Notes: generated from the letters alone by a model not told the origin. Shown: positions 1-7,982, counted from the stretch's first letter. The stretch: DNA of 64,000 nt from an uncultured Comamonas sp. (GCA_947306475.1 CAMZGS010000003.1:221299-285298); one strand, 5' to 3'. Translations and numbers: made by a program.

Positions 1-186
1 CGCCACCAGGCGCAGCAGCGTGCTTTTGCCGCAGCCGCTGCGCCCGACGATGGCGACAAACTCGCCCGGGGCAATGTGCAGCTGGGCCTGGCGCAGCACC
101 TCGCGCTGGCCGTAGCGCTTGCCCAGACCGTACAGGTCCAGGCGCACGCCGCCGGCCGTGGAAGAAGATGTGTGGTTTTGAGTCAA
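1..186 (-). CDS. ssuB: Aliphatic sulfonate ABC transporter ATP-binding protein, N-terminal part (cut by window edge)
   Basis: Only the first 62 codons are in the window. The translation has the start of an ABC nucleotide-binding domain with a Walker A loop, GRSGCGKST, at about residues 50-58. It would energise import of sulfonates through SsuC at the inner membrane. I chose a TTG start at 186 because GGAGG lies five bases upstream; the SD lies in the arm of a small inverted repeat. It is last in a minus-strand ssuE-ssuA-smORF-ssuC-ssuB order. The assignment to sulfonate (SsuB) rather than taurine (TauB) comes from the neighbours. Confidence 0.85.
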   Translation of the reverse strand, partial: MTQNHTSSSTAGGVRLDLYGLGKRYGQREVLRQAQLHIAPGEFVAIVGRSGCGKSTLLRLVA

Positions 187-232
187 ATTGGCCTCCAGTG
201 CCCGTGTGACGGGCGCTTCCAGCTATCAAATC
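181..232. repeat. Intergenic inverted repeat, family copy 1 (short form)
   Basis: GCCCGT at 200-205 pairs with ACGGGC at 209-214. The flanks GAGTCAAAT and CAGCTAT-CAAA match the copy at 63.7 kb. It sits between ssuC and ssuB and its left arm contains the ssuB ribosome-binding site. Assignment to the family is by flank similarity and is weaker than for the longer copies. Confidence 0.5.
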
Positions 233-256
233 TTGTTGCTTCGGGGGCAGGGTCGC

Positions 257-1108
257 TCAGGTGTTCTGGTAGCCGGGGTGCCAGCGCAGCCACCAGCGCT
301 CCAGCGCCTTGGCAAACCAGTCGGCCAGCTTGCCCAGCAGGGCGTAGAGCAGGATGCCCACCAGCACGACGTCGGTCTGCAGGAACTCGCGGGCGTTCAT
401 CGTCAGGTAGCCAATGCCGGACTGCGCCGAGATGGTTTCGGCCACGATCAGAATCACCCACATCAGCCCCAGCGAGAAGCGCAGCCCCACCAGAATGGAC
501 GACAGCGCACCGGGCAGCACGATCTGGCGGTAGAGCTGCCAGCGGCTCAGGCCATAGGTGCGGCCCATCTCGATCAGGCCGGGATCGACGCTGCGGATAC
601 CGTGGAAGGTGTTCAGGTAGATCGGGAAGAACACCGACACGGCAATCAGGAACAGCTTGGCTGCCTCATCAATGCCAAACCACAGGATGACCAGCGGAAT
701 CAGCGCCAGCGCAGGGATGTTGCGCAGCATCTGCACGCTGGTGTCCAGCAGCGTCTCGGCCTGGCGCACCGAGCCGGTGAGCAGCCCCAGCACCAGCCCC
801 AGACCGCCGCCAATGGCCAGGCCCGTGAGGGCGCGTACGGCGCTGATCCGCACGTGCTCCCACAACTCGCCTGAGACGGCCAGCGTCCAGGTGGCTTGCA
901 GCACATCCAGCGGCGCAGGCAGCACACGGCTGGAGAGCCAGCCCAGGGAGGCAGCGCTCTGCCACAGGATCAGCAGCGCCAGGGGCACCAGCCAGGGCAG
1001 CAGCTTGTGTGCGGCAGTGCGCAGCAGCCGGGCCCAGGCATTGGGTTGGGCGTCGCCGGCAACAGCGGTGGCCGGCGCGTGCCCGGTCAGGGTGGAGGAG
1101 GTCGTCAT
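257..1108 (-). CDS. ssuC: Sulfonate ABC transporter permease
   Basis: 283 residues, the usual size for SsuC/TauC permeases. After a short polar N-terminus there are about six membrane segments. The EAA cytoplasmic loop that contacts the ATPase lies around residues 178-205 (EMGRTYGLSRWQLYRQIVLP). It forms the transmembrane channel for sulfonates delivered by SsuA. The start ATG at 1108 lies 28 bases after the stop of a 46-residue small ORF, and ssuB follows after about 70 bases, so the genes are likely one operon. Specificity is inferred from the SsuE and SsuA neighbours; tauC-like substrates cannot be excluded. Confidence 0.9.
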   Translation of the reverse strand: MTTSSTLTGHAPATAVAGDAQPNAWARLLRTAAHKLLPWLVPLALLILWQSAASLGWLSSRVLPAPLDVLQATWTLAVSGELWEHVRISAVRALTGLAIGGGLGLVLGLLTGSVRQAETLLDTSVQMLRNIPALALIPLVILWFGIDEAAKLFLIAVSVFFPIYLNTFHGIRSVDPGLIEMGRTYGLSRWQLYRQIVLPGALSSILVGLRFSLGLMWVILIVAETISAQSGIGYLTMNAREFLQTDVVLVGILLYALLGKLADWFAKALERWWLRWHPGYQNT

Positions 1109-1136
1109 CGAAGGCTCCCGGATCGCAGGGCGATGG

Positions 1137-1277
1137 TCAGTACGAGATGGCGAAATTCAGGTGCTGCAAGCGGCGCACTGGCTGGTGCAGACCCCAGGCG
1201 TTGGCCGTGGTGTCCAGCAGGCGTTGCAGACGCAGTTGCCAGAAGAGGGGCAGAGGGCGGGGCAAATTGGCGTGCAT
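1137..1277 (-). CDS. 46-residue small protein of unknown function in the sulfonate operon
   Basis: An ATG at 1277 preceded by AGGAG at seven bases opens a 46-codon frame ending at a TGA at 1137-1139. The product begins MHANLPRPLPLF and is basic, with LQRL/RRLQHL segments and no signal peptide. It fills the space between ssuA (46 bases upstream) and ssuC (28 bases downstream), the place where ssuD sits in E. coli. It shows no resemblance to SsuD that I can see. It may be a small accessory protein or a translated leader that couples ssuC translation. The good Shine-Dalgarno and snug fit support it; conservation has not been tested. Confidence 0.5.
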   Translation of the reverse strand: MHANLPRPLPLFWQLRLQRLLDTTANAWGLHQPVRRLQHLNFAISY

Positions 1278-1322
1278 GGCGTGGCTCCTGAATTTCTGAA
1301 ATAAACAAGTGGTGTGTGGCGG

Positions 1323-2309
1323 TCAGAGCAGGGATGCCGGTGGGGCAGCCAGGCTCAGGTCGATCTTTCTGGGGATGAGCTTGAGGGCGTGGAAGGTGTC
1401 GGCGATGGCCTGCTGCTCGGCCAGGATCTCGGGCGTGACCGGGGTCAGGCCGAACTGGATGCGGTCCACGTACAGCTGGGTGATGGGCTTTTCCAGGCCG
1501 AGCACGGAGGCCAGCTCGGAAGCCGCAGCGTCCCGGTTGGCGGCGGCCCAGGCCTCGATGGTCTTGACCTCTTCCAGGGCAATGCGCAGCACATCCGCGT
1601 TGTGCGCGATGTAGTCGCGCGAGGTGAAGTAGTACCAACGGTTGCTGGCCGAGCCCTGGGCATCGGTCAGCAGGCGTGCGCCCAGGGTGTGCTGGGCGGC
1701 GGCCAGGAAGGGATCCCAGATCAGCCAGGCATCCACCGAGCCACGCTCAAAGGCGGCGCGCGCATCGGGGGGCGAGAGGAAGATGGTCTGCACATCGCTG
1801 TACTTCAGGCCGTGCCTTTCCAGCAGCTTGACCAGGAAGTACTGCACGTTGGAGCCCTTGTTGAAGGCCACGCGCTTGCCCTTGAGGTCGGCCACTGTGC
1901 GGATGGGCGAGTCCTTGGGCACGATCACCGCTTCCAGCTCAGGGCGCGGCACGGTGGCTGCGGCATAGGTCAGGGGCGCCCCTGCGGCCAGGGCAAAGAT
2001 GGGCGGGGCTTCGCCCACATCGCCAAAGTCGATGGAGCCGACGTTGAGCGCTTCCAGCTGCACTGGCCCGGCGGTGAACTCCGTCCAGGTCACCTGCACA
2101 CCCAGCGGGGCCAGGCGCTTTTCCAGCGTGCCGCGTTGCTTGAGGATGGACAGCCAGCCCTTCTGGTGGCCGACGCGCAGCACGCGCTTGCCGCTCTGTG
2201 CCCAGGCAGGGCTGCTGGCGCCCAGGGTGCCCAGCGAGGCAGCGGTGGCCAAGCCTGCGGCGAGAAGTTGACGACGGGTGGCAGAAAACTTCGAGGTCGA
2301 GGTGGTCAT
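1323..2309 (-). CDS. ssuA: Aliphatic sulfonate ABC transporter periplasmic binding protein
   Basis: 328 residues. An N-terminal export signal with an RRQLL pair, a hydrophobic stretch and an AWAQ cleavage site (about residue 38) precedes a periplasmic binding domain of the SsuA/TauA/NMT1 type. Family-typical segments include VGHQKGWLSILKQRG, ETFGDVGEAPP-like wording and DAWLIWDPF. It captures alkanesulfonates in the periplasm and delivers them to SsuC. The next gene upstream, ssuE, ends 132 bases before it; that gap has a GGCAAGG/CCTTGCC hairpin (2342-2361) that could be a partial terminator or mRNA-processing site. Confidence 0.9.
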   Translation of the reverse strand: MTTSTSKFSATRRQLLAAGLATAASLGTLGASSPAWAQSGKRVLRVGHQKGWLSILKQRGTLEKRLAPLGVQVTWTEFTAGPVQLEALNVGSIDFGDVGEAPPIFALAAGAPLTYAAATVPRPELEAVIVPKDSPIRTVADLKGKRVAFNKGSNVQYFLVKLLERHGLKYSDVQTIFLSPPDARAAFERGSVDAWLIWDPFLAAAQHTLGARLLTDAQGSASNRWYYFTSRDYIAHNADVLRIALEEVKTIEAWAAANRDAAASELASVLGLEKPITQLYVDRIQFGLTPVTPEILAEQQAIADTFHALKLIPRKIDLSLAAPPASLL

Positions 2310-2441
2310 ACAAAAATTCCGATCAATCTGTGCGGCGCGTGGGCAAGGCTGCGCCCTTGCCGCGCACGCGGGTTCCTGAAACTGGGTGAAAACGGGGTCG
2401 AGGTCGTTGCGAGGTAGCCGGGTTGCAGGCGGGCGGCCTGC

Positions 2442-3035
2442 TCAGACGCTACATCGCACCTGCGCAAACGGCACGGGCGCAAAGCCGGCGCTTTGGCCGC
2501 TGCTGTTGGGGCGCAAGGCCTCGGTAATCAGGGTGTGCACGGCATCGTCCAGACGCGCGGCAATGTCGGTGCCCACGGTGTAGGCGCCTTGCGCGGTGGA
2601 GGTGATCTGTGCGTCGCTGGCATAGATGCCGGGCAGGATGTGGCGTGCCGCCAGCGATTGCAGTACGGGGCGCAGCGCATAGTCCAGCGCCAGCATGTGG
2701 TGCGGGCTGCCGCCGGTGGCCAGGGGTAGCACGGTCTTGCCCTGCAGCGCCGACTGTGCCAGCAGGTCCAGAAAGACTTTGAGCAAACCGCTGTAGGCGG
2801 CCTTGTACACAGGCGTGGCCACCACCACCACCTGGGCGGCAGCCACCTGGGCCACGGCAGCGGCGATGTCGGGGTGCTTGGTGTCGGCCAGCAGCAGCGC
2901 GCGCGGATCCAGGTCGCGCAGCTGCAGACGTTCGACGCGGGCGCCGCGCGCCTGCAGGCGCTGACCGGCGGCATCCAGCAACGCGGCAGAGCGGGATGGT
3001 TGGGTGGGGCTGGCGGCGATCAACAGGACGGACAT
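2442..3035 (-). CDS. ssuE: NADPH-dependent FMN reductase, sulfonate operon
   Basis: 197 residues from the ATG at 3035 (MSVLLIAASPTQPSRS), close to the 191 of E. coli SsuE. It is a flavodoxin-fold FMN reductase: the SPTQPSRS phosphate loop at the N-terminus and PVYKAAYSGLLKVFLDLL around residues 80-97 are typical of the family. It supplies reduced FMN to an alkanesulfonate monooxygenase, but the usual monooxygenase gene ssuD is not in this cluster. It heads the minus-strand operon. The AT-rich bases 3080-3135 upstream are the probable promoter region, which in this pathway normally answers to Cbl/CysB-type regulators; no operator was identified. Confidence 0.88.
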   Translation of the reverse strand: MSVLLIAASPTQPSRSAALLDAAGQRLQARGARVERLQLRDLDPRALLLADTKHPDIAAAVAQVAAAQVVVVATPVYKAAYSGLLKVFLDLLAQSALQGKTVLPLATGGSPHHMLALDYALRPVLQSLAARHILPGIYASDAQITSTAQGAYTVGTDIAARLDDAVHTLITEALRPNSSGQSAGFAPVPFAQVRCSV

Positions 3036-3135
3036 GACAGGGTTCCAGTGACTTGGTGAATGCAATGCACGCATTCTGAAAGTTCTTTTTTAAAACTGGA
3101 ACCAATCTTTTTTGGTTTTTTTATTACCCAAACAT

Positions 3136-3753
3136 CTAAGAAGGTGACACCCCATCGTTCAGCGGACACATCCAGGCCTGGCTGAAGGTGGCGGGCAGGG
3201 CGGGCTGCATTGACGTGGCGTCGGGCAGTGTGTGGTGGCACAGCACATGCTCACCGGCCAGATCGGCGGTAGTGGTGATGAAGGCCTCCAGCGCGCTGGC
3301 GTCGTGCAGCGCCAGGGTGATGCTTTCCACCTGGTGCAGGGCGCTCAGGCGGGCGTAGGCGCTGCGCAGGCGTGGCAGGGCAAAGCCTGGTTGCCCGGGG
3401 CTGCCCGGTGCCAGCCAGACGTGCTGGGGCAGCTGGCTTTTGTGGGCGGCCAGCCAGTCGATCTGTGCGTCGTTGTGCACCACGTGCCACAGCCCCAGGC
3501 GCGAGCACAGCTCCAGCGTGCGCGGCTCGGCCACGCCATGCAGCAGCAAAATGGGGCCGCGCCAGTCCAGACGCCGCAAAAGCGTGGCGTGTGCGGGGTC
3601 GTGCAGCGCCAGGCCATCGGCAGTGCGCAGATCGGCAAAAATTTTTTCCAGCGCTGCAGCCTCCAGATGCGCGGGCAATACAGCCCATAAATGGGCATCC
3701 GGAAAGCGATTGCGCAGGCTGCAGGCCTGTTGGTTCAGGGTGTGGCTATCCAT
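3136..3753 (-). CDS. Alanine racemase-like barrel protein lacking the PLP lysine
   Basis: 205 residues that follow the N-terminal (PLP-barrel) domain of alanine racemase along the whole length: DGLALHDPAHATLLRRLDW, then RGPILLLHGVAEPRTLELCS, then LGLWHVVHNDAQIDWLAAH. In true racemases the lysine that binds PLP lies in VKANAYGHG; here the aligned stretch reads LPAHLEAAA, so the lysine is a proline (about residue 27). The MNRLGF and THF-D segments have also decayed, and the C-terminal domain with the catalytic tyrosine is absent (family length about 360). The frame is intact. It lies divergent from lplT, where I expect alr in related genomes. It could be an expressed non-enzymatic paralogue or a slowly decaying gene. 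Confidence 0.7.
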   Translation of the reverse strand: MDSHTLNQQACSLRNRFPDAHLWAVLPAHLEAAALEKIFADLRTADGLALHDPAHATLLRRLDWRGPILLLHGVAEPRTLELCSRLGLWHVVHNDAQIDWLAAHKSQLPQHVWLAPGSPGQPGFALPRLRSAYARLSALHQVESITLALHDASALEAFITTTADLAGEHVLCHHTLPDATSMQPALPATFSQAWMCPLNDGVSPS

Positions 3754-3877
3754 AGAACCGGTATTGTCGTGTGGCTCACGTGATATAACCCAGCGTCATT
3801 TCTCTTACAGGGTCTTTCAGAAGACCGGCCCGCTCCCCGGAACAAGGGGCGCTGCGGGGCCAGTCTTGGTGCATTGC

Positions 3878-5152
3878 ATGAAGCGCGGTTTCTACACCAT
3901 CATGGCGGCGCAGTTTTTCAGCTCGCTGGCCGACAATGCCCTGTTCGTCACAGCTGTGGAATTGCTGCGCAGCGTGGGTGCAGGTGAGGGTCAGCAGGCC
4001 GCCCTGGTGCCCATGTTTGCCCTGTTCTACGTGGTGCTGGCACCGTTTGTCGGGGCCTTTGCCGATGCGCTGCCCAAGGGCAAGGTGATGCTGATGAGCA
4101 ACGCCATCAAGGTGCTGGGCTGCCTGATGATGTTCGGTGGCGTGCACCCCCTGCTGGCCTATGCCGTGGTCGGTCTGGGCGCAGCGGCGTATTCACCGGC
4201 CAAGTACGGCATCCTGACCGAATTGCTCCCCTCGTCGCAGCTGGTGCGTGCCAACGGCTGGATCGAGGGGTTGACCATTGCCTCCATCATCCTGGGCGTG
4301 CTGCTGGGGGGGCAACTGGTCGGGCCGCACGTCTCGTCCTTCCTGCTGGGCCTGCAAATGCCCGGTGTGCACACCGCACCCCAGGCGGCGCTGGTGGTGC
4401 TGATGCTGGTCTATGGGCTGGCGGCGCTGTTCAATCTGGGCATTCCCCGTACCGAGGCCAGGCTGGTGCCGTTCTGGGGAGCAGGCGGTGGGGTGCGGGC
4501 GCTGCTGGTCGATTTCTGGCAATGCAATGGCCGCCTGTGGCGCGACAAGCTGGGGCAGATTTCGCTGTCCACCACCACGCTGTTCTGGGGCGTCTCCGGC
4601 AACCTGCGCTACATCGTGCTGGCCTGGGCCGCCGTGGCGCTGGGCTACAGCACCACGCAGGCCTCGGCTCTGGTCGGGGTGGTGGCGCTGGGCACAGCCG
4701 CAGGGGCCGTGCTGGCGGCCGTGCGCATGCGCCTGCAACATGCCACGCGCACCATTCCGGTGGGCATTGCCATGGGCTTGCTGGTGCTGTGCATGAACTT
4801 CATCGAGCACCTGTGGGTGGCGGTACCCTTCCTGGTGGTGCTGGGCGGCCTGGGTGGCTACCTGGTGGTGCCGATGAATGCGCTGCTGCAGCACCGGGGC
4901 CACTGCCTGATGGGCGCAGGCCGCTCGATTGCGGTGCAGAACTTCAACGAGCAACTGGCCATCCTGGGGCTGGGGGGGCTGTACAGCCTGGCCGCCAGCC
5001 TGGGCCTGAGTGCCTATGGCGCCATCACCGCCTTTGGCCTGCTGGTGGCCATCAGCATGTGGCTGATCGGGCGCTGGTACGTGTACAACTGCCGCAACTT
5101 TGGTGGCGAGGTGCGCAAGCTCCTCAGCATTGCCCGCAGCGATCACGACTGA
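3878..5152 (+). CDS. lplT: Lysophospholipid transporter, MFS family
   Basis: 424 residues from the ATG at 3878 (MKRGFYTIMAAQFFSSLADN), in line with LplT proteins. It has about twelve membrane segments and the MFS pattern of the family, including the SLADNALF start and SPAKYGILTELLP near residue 105. LplT flips lysophosphatidylethanolamine across the inner membrane for re-acylation. In many bacteria it is fused to, or next to, the acyltransferase Aas; no such gene is present here. Upstream in-frame ATGs are rejected because they would run through the opposite alr-like gene. Confidence 0.88.
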   Translation: MKRGFYTIMAAQFFSSLADNALFVTAVELLRSVGAGEGQQAALVPMFALFYVVLAPFVGAFADALPKGKVMLMSNAIKVLGCLMMFGGVHPLLAYAVVGLGAAAYSPAKYGILTELLPSSQLVRANGWIEGLTIASIILGVLLGGQLVGPHVSSFLLGLQMPGVHTAPQAALVVLMLVYGLAALFNLGIPRTEARLVPFWGAGGGVRALLVDFWQCNGRLWRDKLGQISLSTTTLFWGVSGNLRYIVLAWAAVALGYSTTQASALVGVVALGTAAGAVLAAVRMRLQHATRTIPVGIAMGLLVLCMNFIEHLWVAVPFLVVLGGLGGYLVVPMNALLQHRGHCLMGAGRSIAVQNFNEQLAILGLGGLYSLAASLGLSAYGAITAFGLLVAISMWLIGRWYVYNCRNFGGEVRKLLSIARSDHD

Positions 5153-5172
5153 TTCCTGCCCCCAGCTAATTC

Positions 5173-5226
5173 TGTTTTTGATAGCTTGCAGCGCTTGTAT
5201 ATCAAGCGCTGCACTGGTTTTTGATC
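5173..5226. repeat. Intergenic inverted repeat, family copy 2
   Basis: TGCAGCGCTTG at 5187-5197 and CAAGCGCTGCA at 5203-5213 form a perfect 11-bp stem with a TATAT loop, flanked by TTTTTGATAGC and GGTTTTTGATC. It fills the gap between lplT and the EamA gene, and its right flank carries the bases just before the EamA start codon. Confidence 0.75.
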
Positions 5227-6168
5227 ATGCAATTTTCAGCTGCACCGTATATTGCCCTGGTGTTCAATGCCCTGGTGTGGGGCCTGTCGTGGTGGCCGTT
5301 TCAGACCATGCGTGCTGCCGGGCTGGCCGCGCCCTGGGCCACGGCCCTGATGTTCAGCGTGTTGGCGTTGGGCATTACCGCCTGGTCACCCGGTGCCTGG
5401 GCCGTGCTGGGTGGCAAGCGCGCGCTGTGGCTGCTGGCGCTGACCTCGGGGCTGACCAATGTGTGCTTCAACACGGCCGTCTCCAGCGGCGACGTGGTGC
5501 GCGTCATCCTGCTGTTCTATCTGATGCCGGCCTGGGCGGTGCTGCTGGCCTGGCGCTTTCTGGGCGAGCGCCCCAGCGTCATGGGCATCCTGCGCCTGGT
5601 GCTGGCCTTTGCCGGCATGGCGCTGATCGTCGTGCCGCCCGATGTGCCGTGGCAAAGACTGCTCAGCGGCTTTGCCGTGCCGGATGTGCTGGGCCTGTTG
5701 GGTGGTTTTTTCTTTGCCGCCACCGGCGTGGGCCTGCGTGGCACCGCCGGGGTGCGCCCGGCAGCGCGTCTGCTGGCCATGTTTGTGGGGTGCAGCGTGG
5801 TGGGCAGCCTGTCGGCGTTACTGGGCTACGGCATGGGCTGGCTGCCTGCCTTGCCGGCGCTGAGCAGCAGCTGGCTGGTGTGGGTGGTGGTGATGGCGCT
5901 GGGCGTGGCCGCCGGCAACTGGTCGCTGCAATTTGGCGCCGCGCGCCTGCCTGCGGCCACCACGGCGCTGGTGATGCTTTCGGAAGTGCTGTTTGCCACC
6001 GTCTCGGCGTGGCTGCTGGATGCAACGGAGCTGAATGCGCGCATGCTGCTGGGCGGCGCGCTGATCGTTGGGGGCGCCGGCCTGGCGGCACTGCCCGGGC
6101 TGGGCAAGCGCGCAGCGCCCGCCCAGGGGGCCGGCAAGCCAGAGATCAGGCCTGGGGCTGAGGCGTAA
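5227..6168 (+). CDS. EamA/DMT-family exporter
   Basis: 313 residues from the ATG at 5227. It has about ten membrane segments in two EamA repeats (roughly residues 8-140 and 150-295). The N-terminal ALVWGLSWWPF and second-repeat TTALVMLSEVLFA elements are typical of drug/metabolite transporters. The substrate cannot be read from sequence; relatives export amino acids or other small metabolites. It follows lplT after a family repeat and overlaps the 3' end of convergent proQ by 23 bases. A TTG two codons upstream (5221) is an alternative start. Confidence 0.85.
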   Translation: MQFSAAPYIALVFNALVWGLSWWPFQTMRAAGLAAPWATALMFSVLALGITAWSPGAWAVLGGKRALWLLALTSGLTNVCFNTAVSSGDVVRVILLFYLMPAWAVLLAWRFLGERPSVMGILRLVLAFAGMALIVVPPDVPWQRLLSGFAVPDVLGLLGGFFFAATGVGLRGTAGVRPAARLLAMFVGCSVVGSLSALLGYGMGWLPALPALSSSWLVWVVVMALGVAAGNWSLQFGAARLPAATTALVMLSEVLFATVSAWLLDATELNARMLLGGALIVGGAGLAALPGLGKRAAPAQGAGKPEIRPGAEA

Positions 6169-6838
6169 CCGCCGCGCGCTGCGCCTGCAGTTGCTCGGCG
6201 CGCGCCAGCTGGCGCTGCACCGCCTGGGGGTGCATGCCGTACATCTTGGCAAAGGCAGCGGGGTTGGCCGCACCGCTGGCGGCAAAGGCGTGGGCCACGG
6301 CTTCGGCGCGGGCATCGTGCTCGGCCTGCAGATCCAGGGCGCTGTGCACGATGGCCAGGGCCGCCTCATCCTTGAGCTGCGCGCGCGCCAGGAATTCTTC
6401 GCGCGTGAGGTTGCTGTCGGCAAACAACTGGGCGATGCGCCGCTGCAGGCGCTCCTGCTGCTGCTCGGCCGTTTCCCCGGGGCGGGGCCTGCGGCGCTTG
6501 CCCAGCTCCAGCATGGCGTGCAACTGGTGCTCGGGCGCCGTGGCCTCGACCACCTGCCCCTGCAGATCGTGGCGTGCGGCGCCGCTGGCCACCGCCTGCA
6601 GGTAGCGGATGGAGCGCGTGTGGATGGCCAGCGCGGTTTTCAGTGCGGCCTTGTCCACGGCATCGCCATAGGCTGCCAGCAGGTCTTGAAAAATGCCGCG
6701 CTTGAGCGGCTGCACCGTGGCGCCAAACAGCGCCGGGTAGTCGCGCCCCAACTGTTCCAGCACGGGGTGGGGTTGACGGCGGGGTGTTGTGGAAGCGGAA
6801 GTGGCGCTGGCAGGAGCGCTGTTGGTGTGATCGGTCAT
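6146..6838 (-). CDS. proQ: ProQ/FinO-domain RNA chaperone
   Basis: 230 residues. A disordered Ser/Thr/Ala-rich stretch (1-20) is followed by a FinO domain (about 25-135) with YPALFGATVQPLKRGIFQDL and the basic RSIRYLQAV segment. The C-terminal half is Gln/Ala-rich and may form coiled helices (EQQQERLQRRIAQ, AVQRQLARAEQLQAQR). ProQ-family proteins bind structured sRNAs and mRNA 3' ends. The gene is monocistronic, convergent with the EamA gene and overlapping its end. The C-terminal extension differs from the Tudor-like domain of E. coli ProQ, so it is a family member rather than a strict orthologue. Confidence 0.85.
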   Translation of the reverse strand: MTDHTNSAPASATSASTTPRRQPHPVLEQLGRDYPALFGATVQPLKRGIFQDLLAAYGDAVDKAALKTALAIHTRSIRYLQAVASGAARHDLQGQVVEATAPEHQLHAMLELGKRRRPRPGETAEQQQERLQRRIAQLFADSNLTREEFLARAQLKDEAALAIVHSALDLQAEHDARAEAVAHAFAASGAANPAAFAKMYGMHPQAVQRQLARAEQLQAQRAAVTPQPQA

Positions 6839-6949
6839 GAGAAAGCAGATCGTGCTGCTGCAGAAAAAACCAAGCCCGCGATGATGCCAGCATTGGGCCT
6901 ACGGTGCACCTTTTGCGTTTTTGGGCGGCTTTGTCTGATGCGGCAATAT

Positions 6950-6980
6950 TGGGGTGTAGTTCAATGGTAGAACGGTGGCT
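6950..6980 (+). pseudogene. Truncated tRNA-Gly, 5' half only
   Basis: GTGTAGTTCAATGGTAGAAC at 6954-6973 is the 5' part of a bacterial glycine tRNA: end of the acceptor stem, D-arm with its A box, and start of the anticodon stem. The homology stops near GGCTT (6980), before a recognisable anticodon loop, and no T-arm follows. It lies 12 bases before the first copy of a 27-bp direct repeat, as expected of a tRNA used or broken by an integrated element. It is not a functional tRNA. Confidence 0.75.
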
Positions 6981-6991
6981 TGGTGCTGGCA

Positions 6992-7018
6992 CCCTCTCTC
7001 ACCCCGGATAGCGACACT
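6992..7018 (+). repeat. 27-bp direct repeat, left copy, bounding the AT-rich insert
   Basis: This copy contains CTCTCTCACCCCGGATAGCG. A copy in the same orientation lies 1,721 bases downstream at 8713-8739 with one difference (G at 7013, T at 8734). The pair encloses the low-GC genes and sits just after a tRNA-Gly fragment, so it may be attachment-site duplication or a recombination boundary. Confidence 0.8.
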
Positions 7019-7070
7019 TTTTGGAAAAGATGTCATCGATGTCTCTCTTAATCCCAATAGAGACCTCAGA

Positions 7071-7181
7071 ATGAATGAGGTTGTCGTCGACTCAGGTATT
7101 AACAGCACAATAAAAACAGTGCTACCTGGCCTTGGCTTTAAATTGGTTGAAGAAGCATTGGAAGAGTTTGTATTGGATTGA
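7071..7181 (+). CDS. Small ORF or 3' remnant, unknown (36 codons)
   Basis: From the ATG at 7071 this frame encodes MNEVVVDSGINSTIKTVLPG and continues to an acidic helix ending EEALEEFVLD. The same frame stays open upstream through the direct repeat (DVIDVSLNPNRDL). It reads like the C-terminal tail of a longer protein whose front was lost when the insert formed. Its stop lies seven bases before the ATG of the 262-residue gene, and its end overlaps that gene's SD. I cannot assign a function and it may be non-coding. Confidence 0.35.
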   Translation: MNEVVVDSGINSTIKTVLPGLGFKLVEEALEEFVLD

Positions 7182-7188
7182 GGCTGAT

Positions 7189-7977
7189 ATGGTGGATCGT
7201 TACGTTTTAAAGACAGACCGGAACGCCCAATGGCAGAAGCTCGAAAACCTGCTTTCGGAGACTGCAACAAAGAAGCAGATTAAGGTTTGTCGGGACTATT
7301 TTTTACATGGAATTGATAACAGCAAGCACTTTACCTGGCTTGATAGGTTTAGGCTGTATCACAACCCGACCCTCGAAAGCTGGCAAAAGCTCTTTGATAA
7401 AGAAATCCAGGAGCCGCTGACGGATGCGGATTTCAGAACCCTGCAATACTATTTCGCGGGCCAGTTACATCAGGACTTTTTCGGAATCGAGGACCAGGAC
7501 TACTACTTCAAGGCCGCGTTTGGAAATCGTTATGAGGCGAACCGGCTTTTTCCCTTGCGCATCAATCGGGAACCGACCCCTCGGCGCATTACCTTGACCC
7601 CTAATCAGCTCCTGCATTCCCTAATGGCAGATCTCAGCCGGTATGTCAGGAATCCCGACCAAGATGATGTCGGTGTGTTGAGATACAACCTGGAGTATCT
7701 GGACTCCCTTCTGCTGCTGGTCGATCGCGGCTTCTTTTCCACGCGGAGTTATACCCTGCAGGATCTCACGGAAGATAAAGTGCGGTATGCCGGCATCCAG
7801 TCAGCGACGAGAAATATCACCAAAGCTGCCCTGGGTGGCATGGGACCGCAAACGGACGCTGCCCGCATTCAGGCAGCTCAAGCCGTGCTGGACGTGCTCC
7901 TGGCCCATGCCAATGAGCTGGGCGAATTCAACGCCCTGTATGAGCAAGTGAAAAAGGACGTAGAGACTGGAGGCTGA
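7189..7977 (+). CDS. Protein of unknown function, 262 residues, first gene of the insert pair
   Basis: The start ATG at 7189 has GAGG five bases upstream. The product begins MVDRYVLKTDRNAQWQKLEN, is predicted mostly helical, and has no signal peptide, membrane segment or catalytic motif that I recognise. A central Tyr/Phe-rich stretch (FAGQLHQDFFGIEDQDYYF, about residues 95-113) and a C-terminal Ala/Gln-rich helix (ARIQAAQAVLDVLLAHANEL) stand out. GC content and codon choice (TTT, AAA, GAT, TAT) differ from the GC-rich neighbours, a sign of transfer. It is followed after five bases by a small acidic gene, so the two probably act together. Toxin/immunity, defence or effector-adaptor roles are possible but unproven. 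Confidence 0.75.
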   Translation: MVDRYVLKTDRNAQWQKLENLLSETATKKQIKVCRDYFLHGIDNSKHFTWLDRFRLYHNPTLESWQKLFDKEIQEPLTDADFRTLQYYFAGQLHQDFFGIEDQDYYFKAAFGNRYEANRLFPLRINREPTPRRITLTPNQLLHSLMADLSRYVRNPDQDDVGVLRYNLEYLDSLLLLVDRGFFSTRSYTLQDLTEDKVRYAGIQSATRNITKAALGGMGPQTDAARIQAAQAVLDVLLAHANELGEFNALYEQVKKDVETGG

Positions 7978-7982
7978 CGGTC

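Noticed and set aside
6950..7020. A functional tRNA-Gly
   Set aside because: The 3' half, including T-arm and acceptor 3' strand, is missing after 6980.
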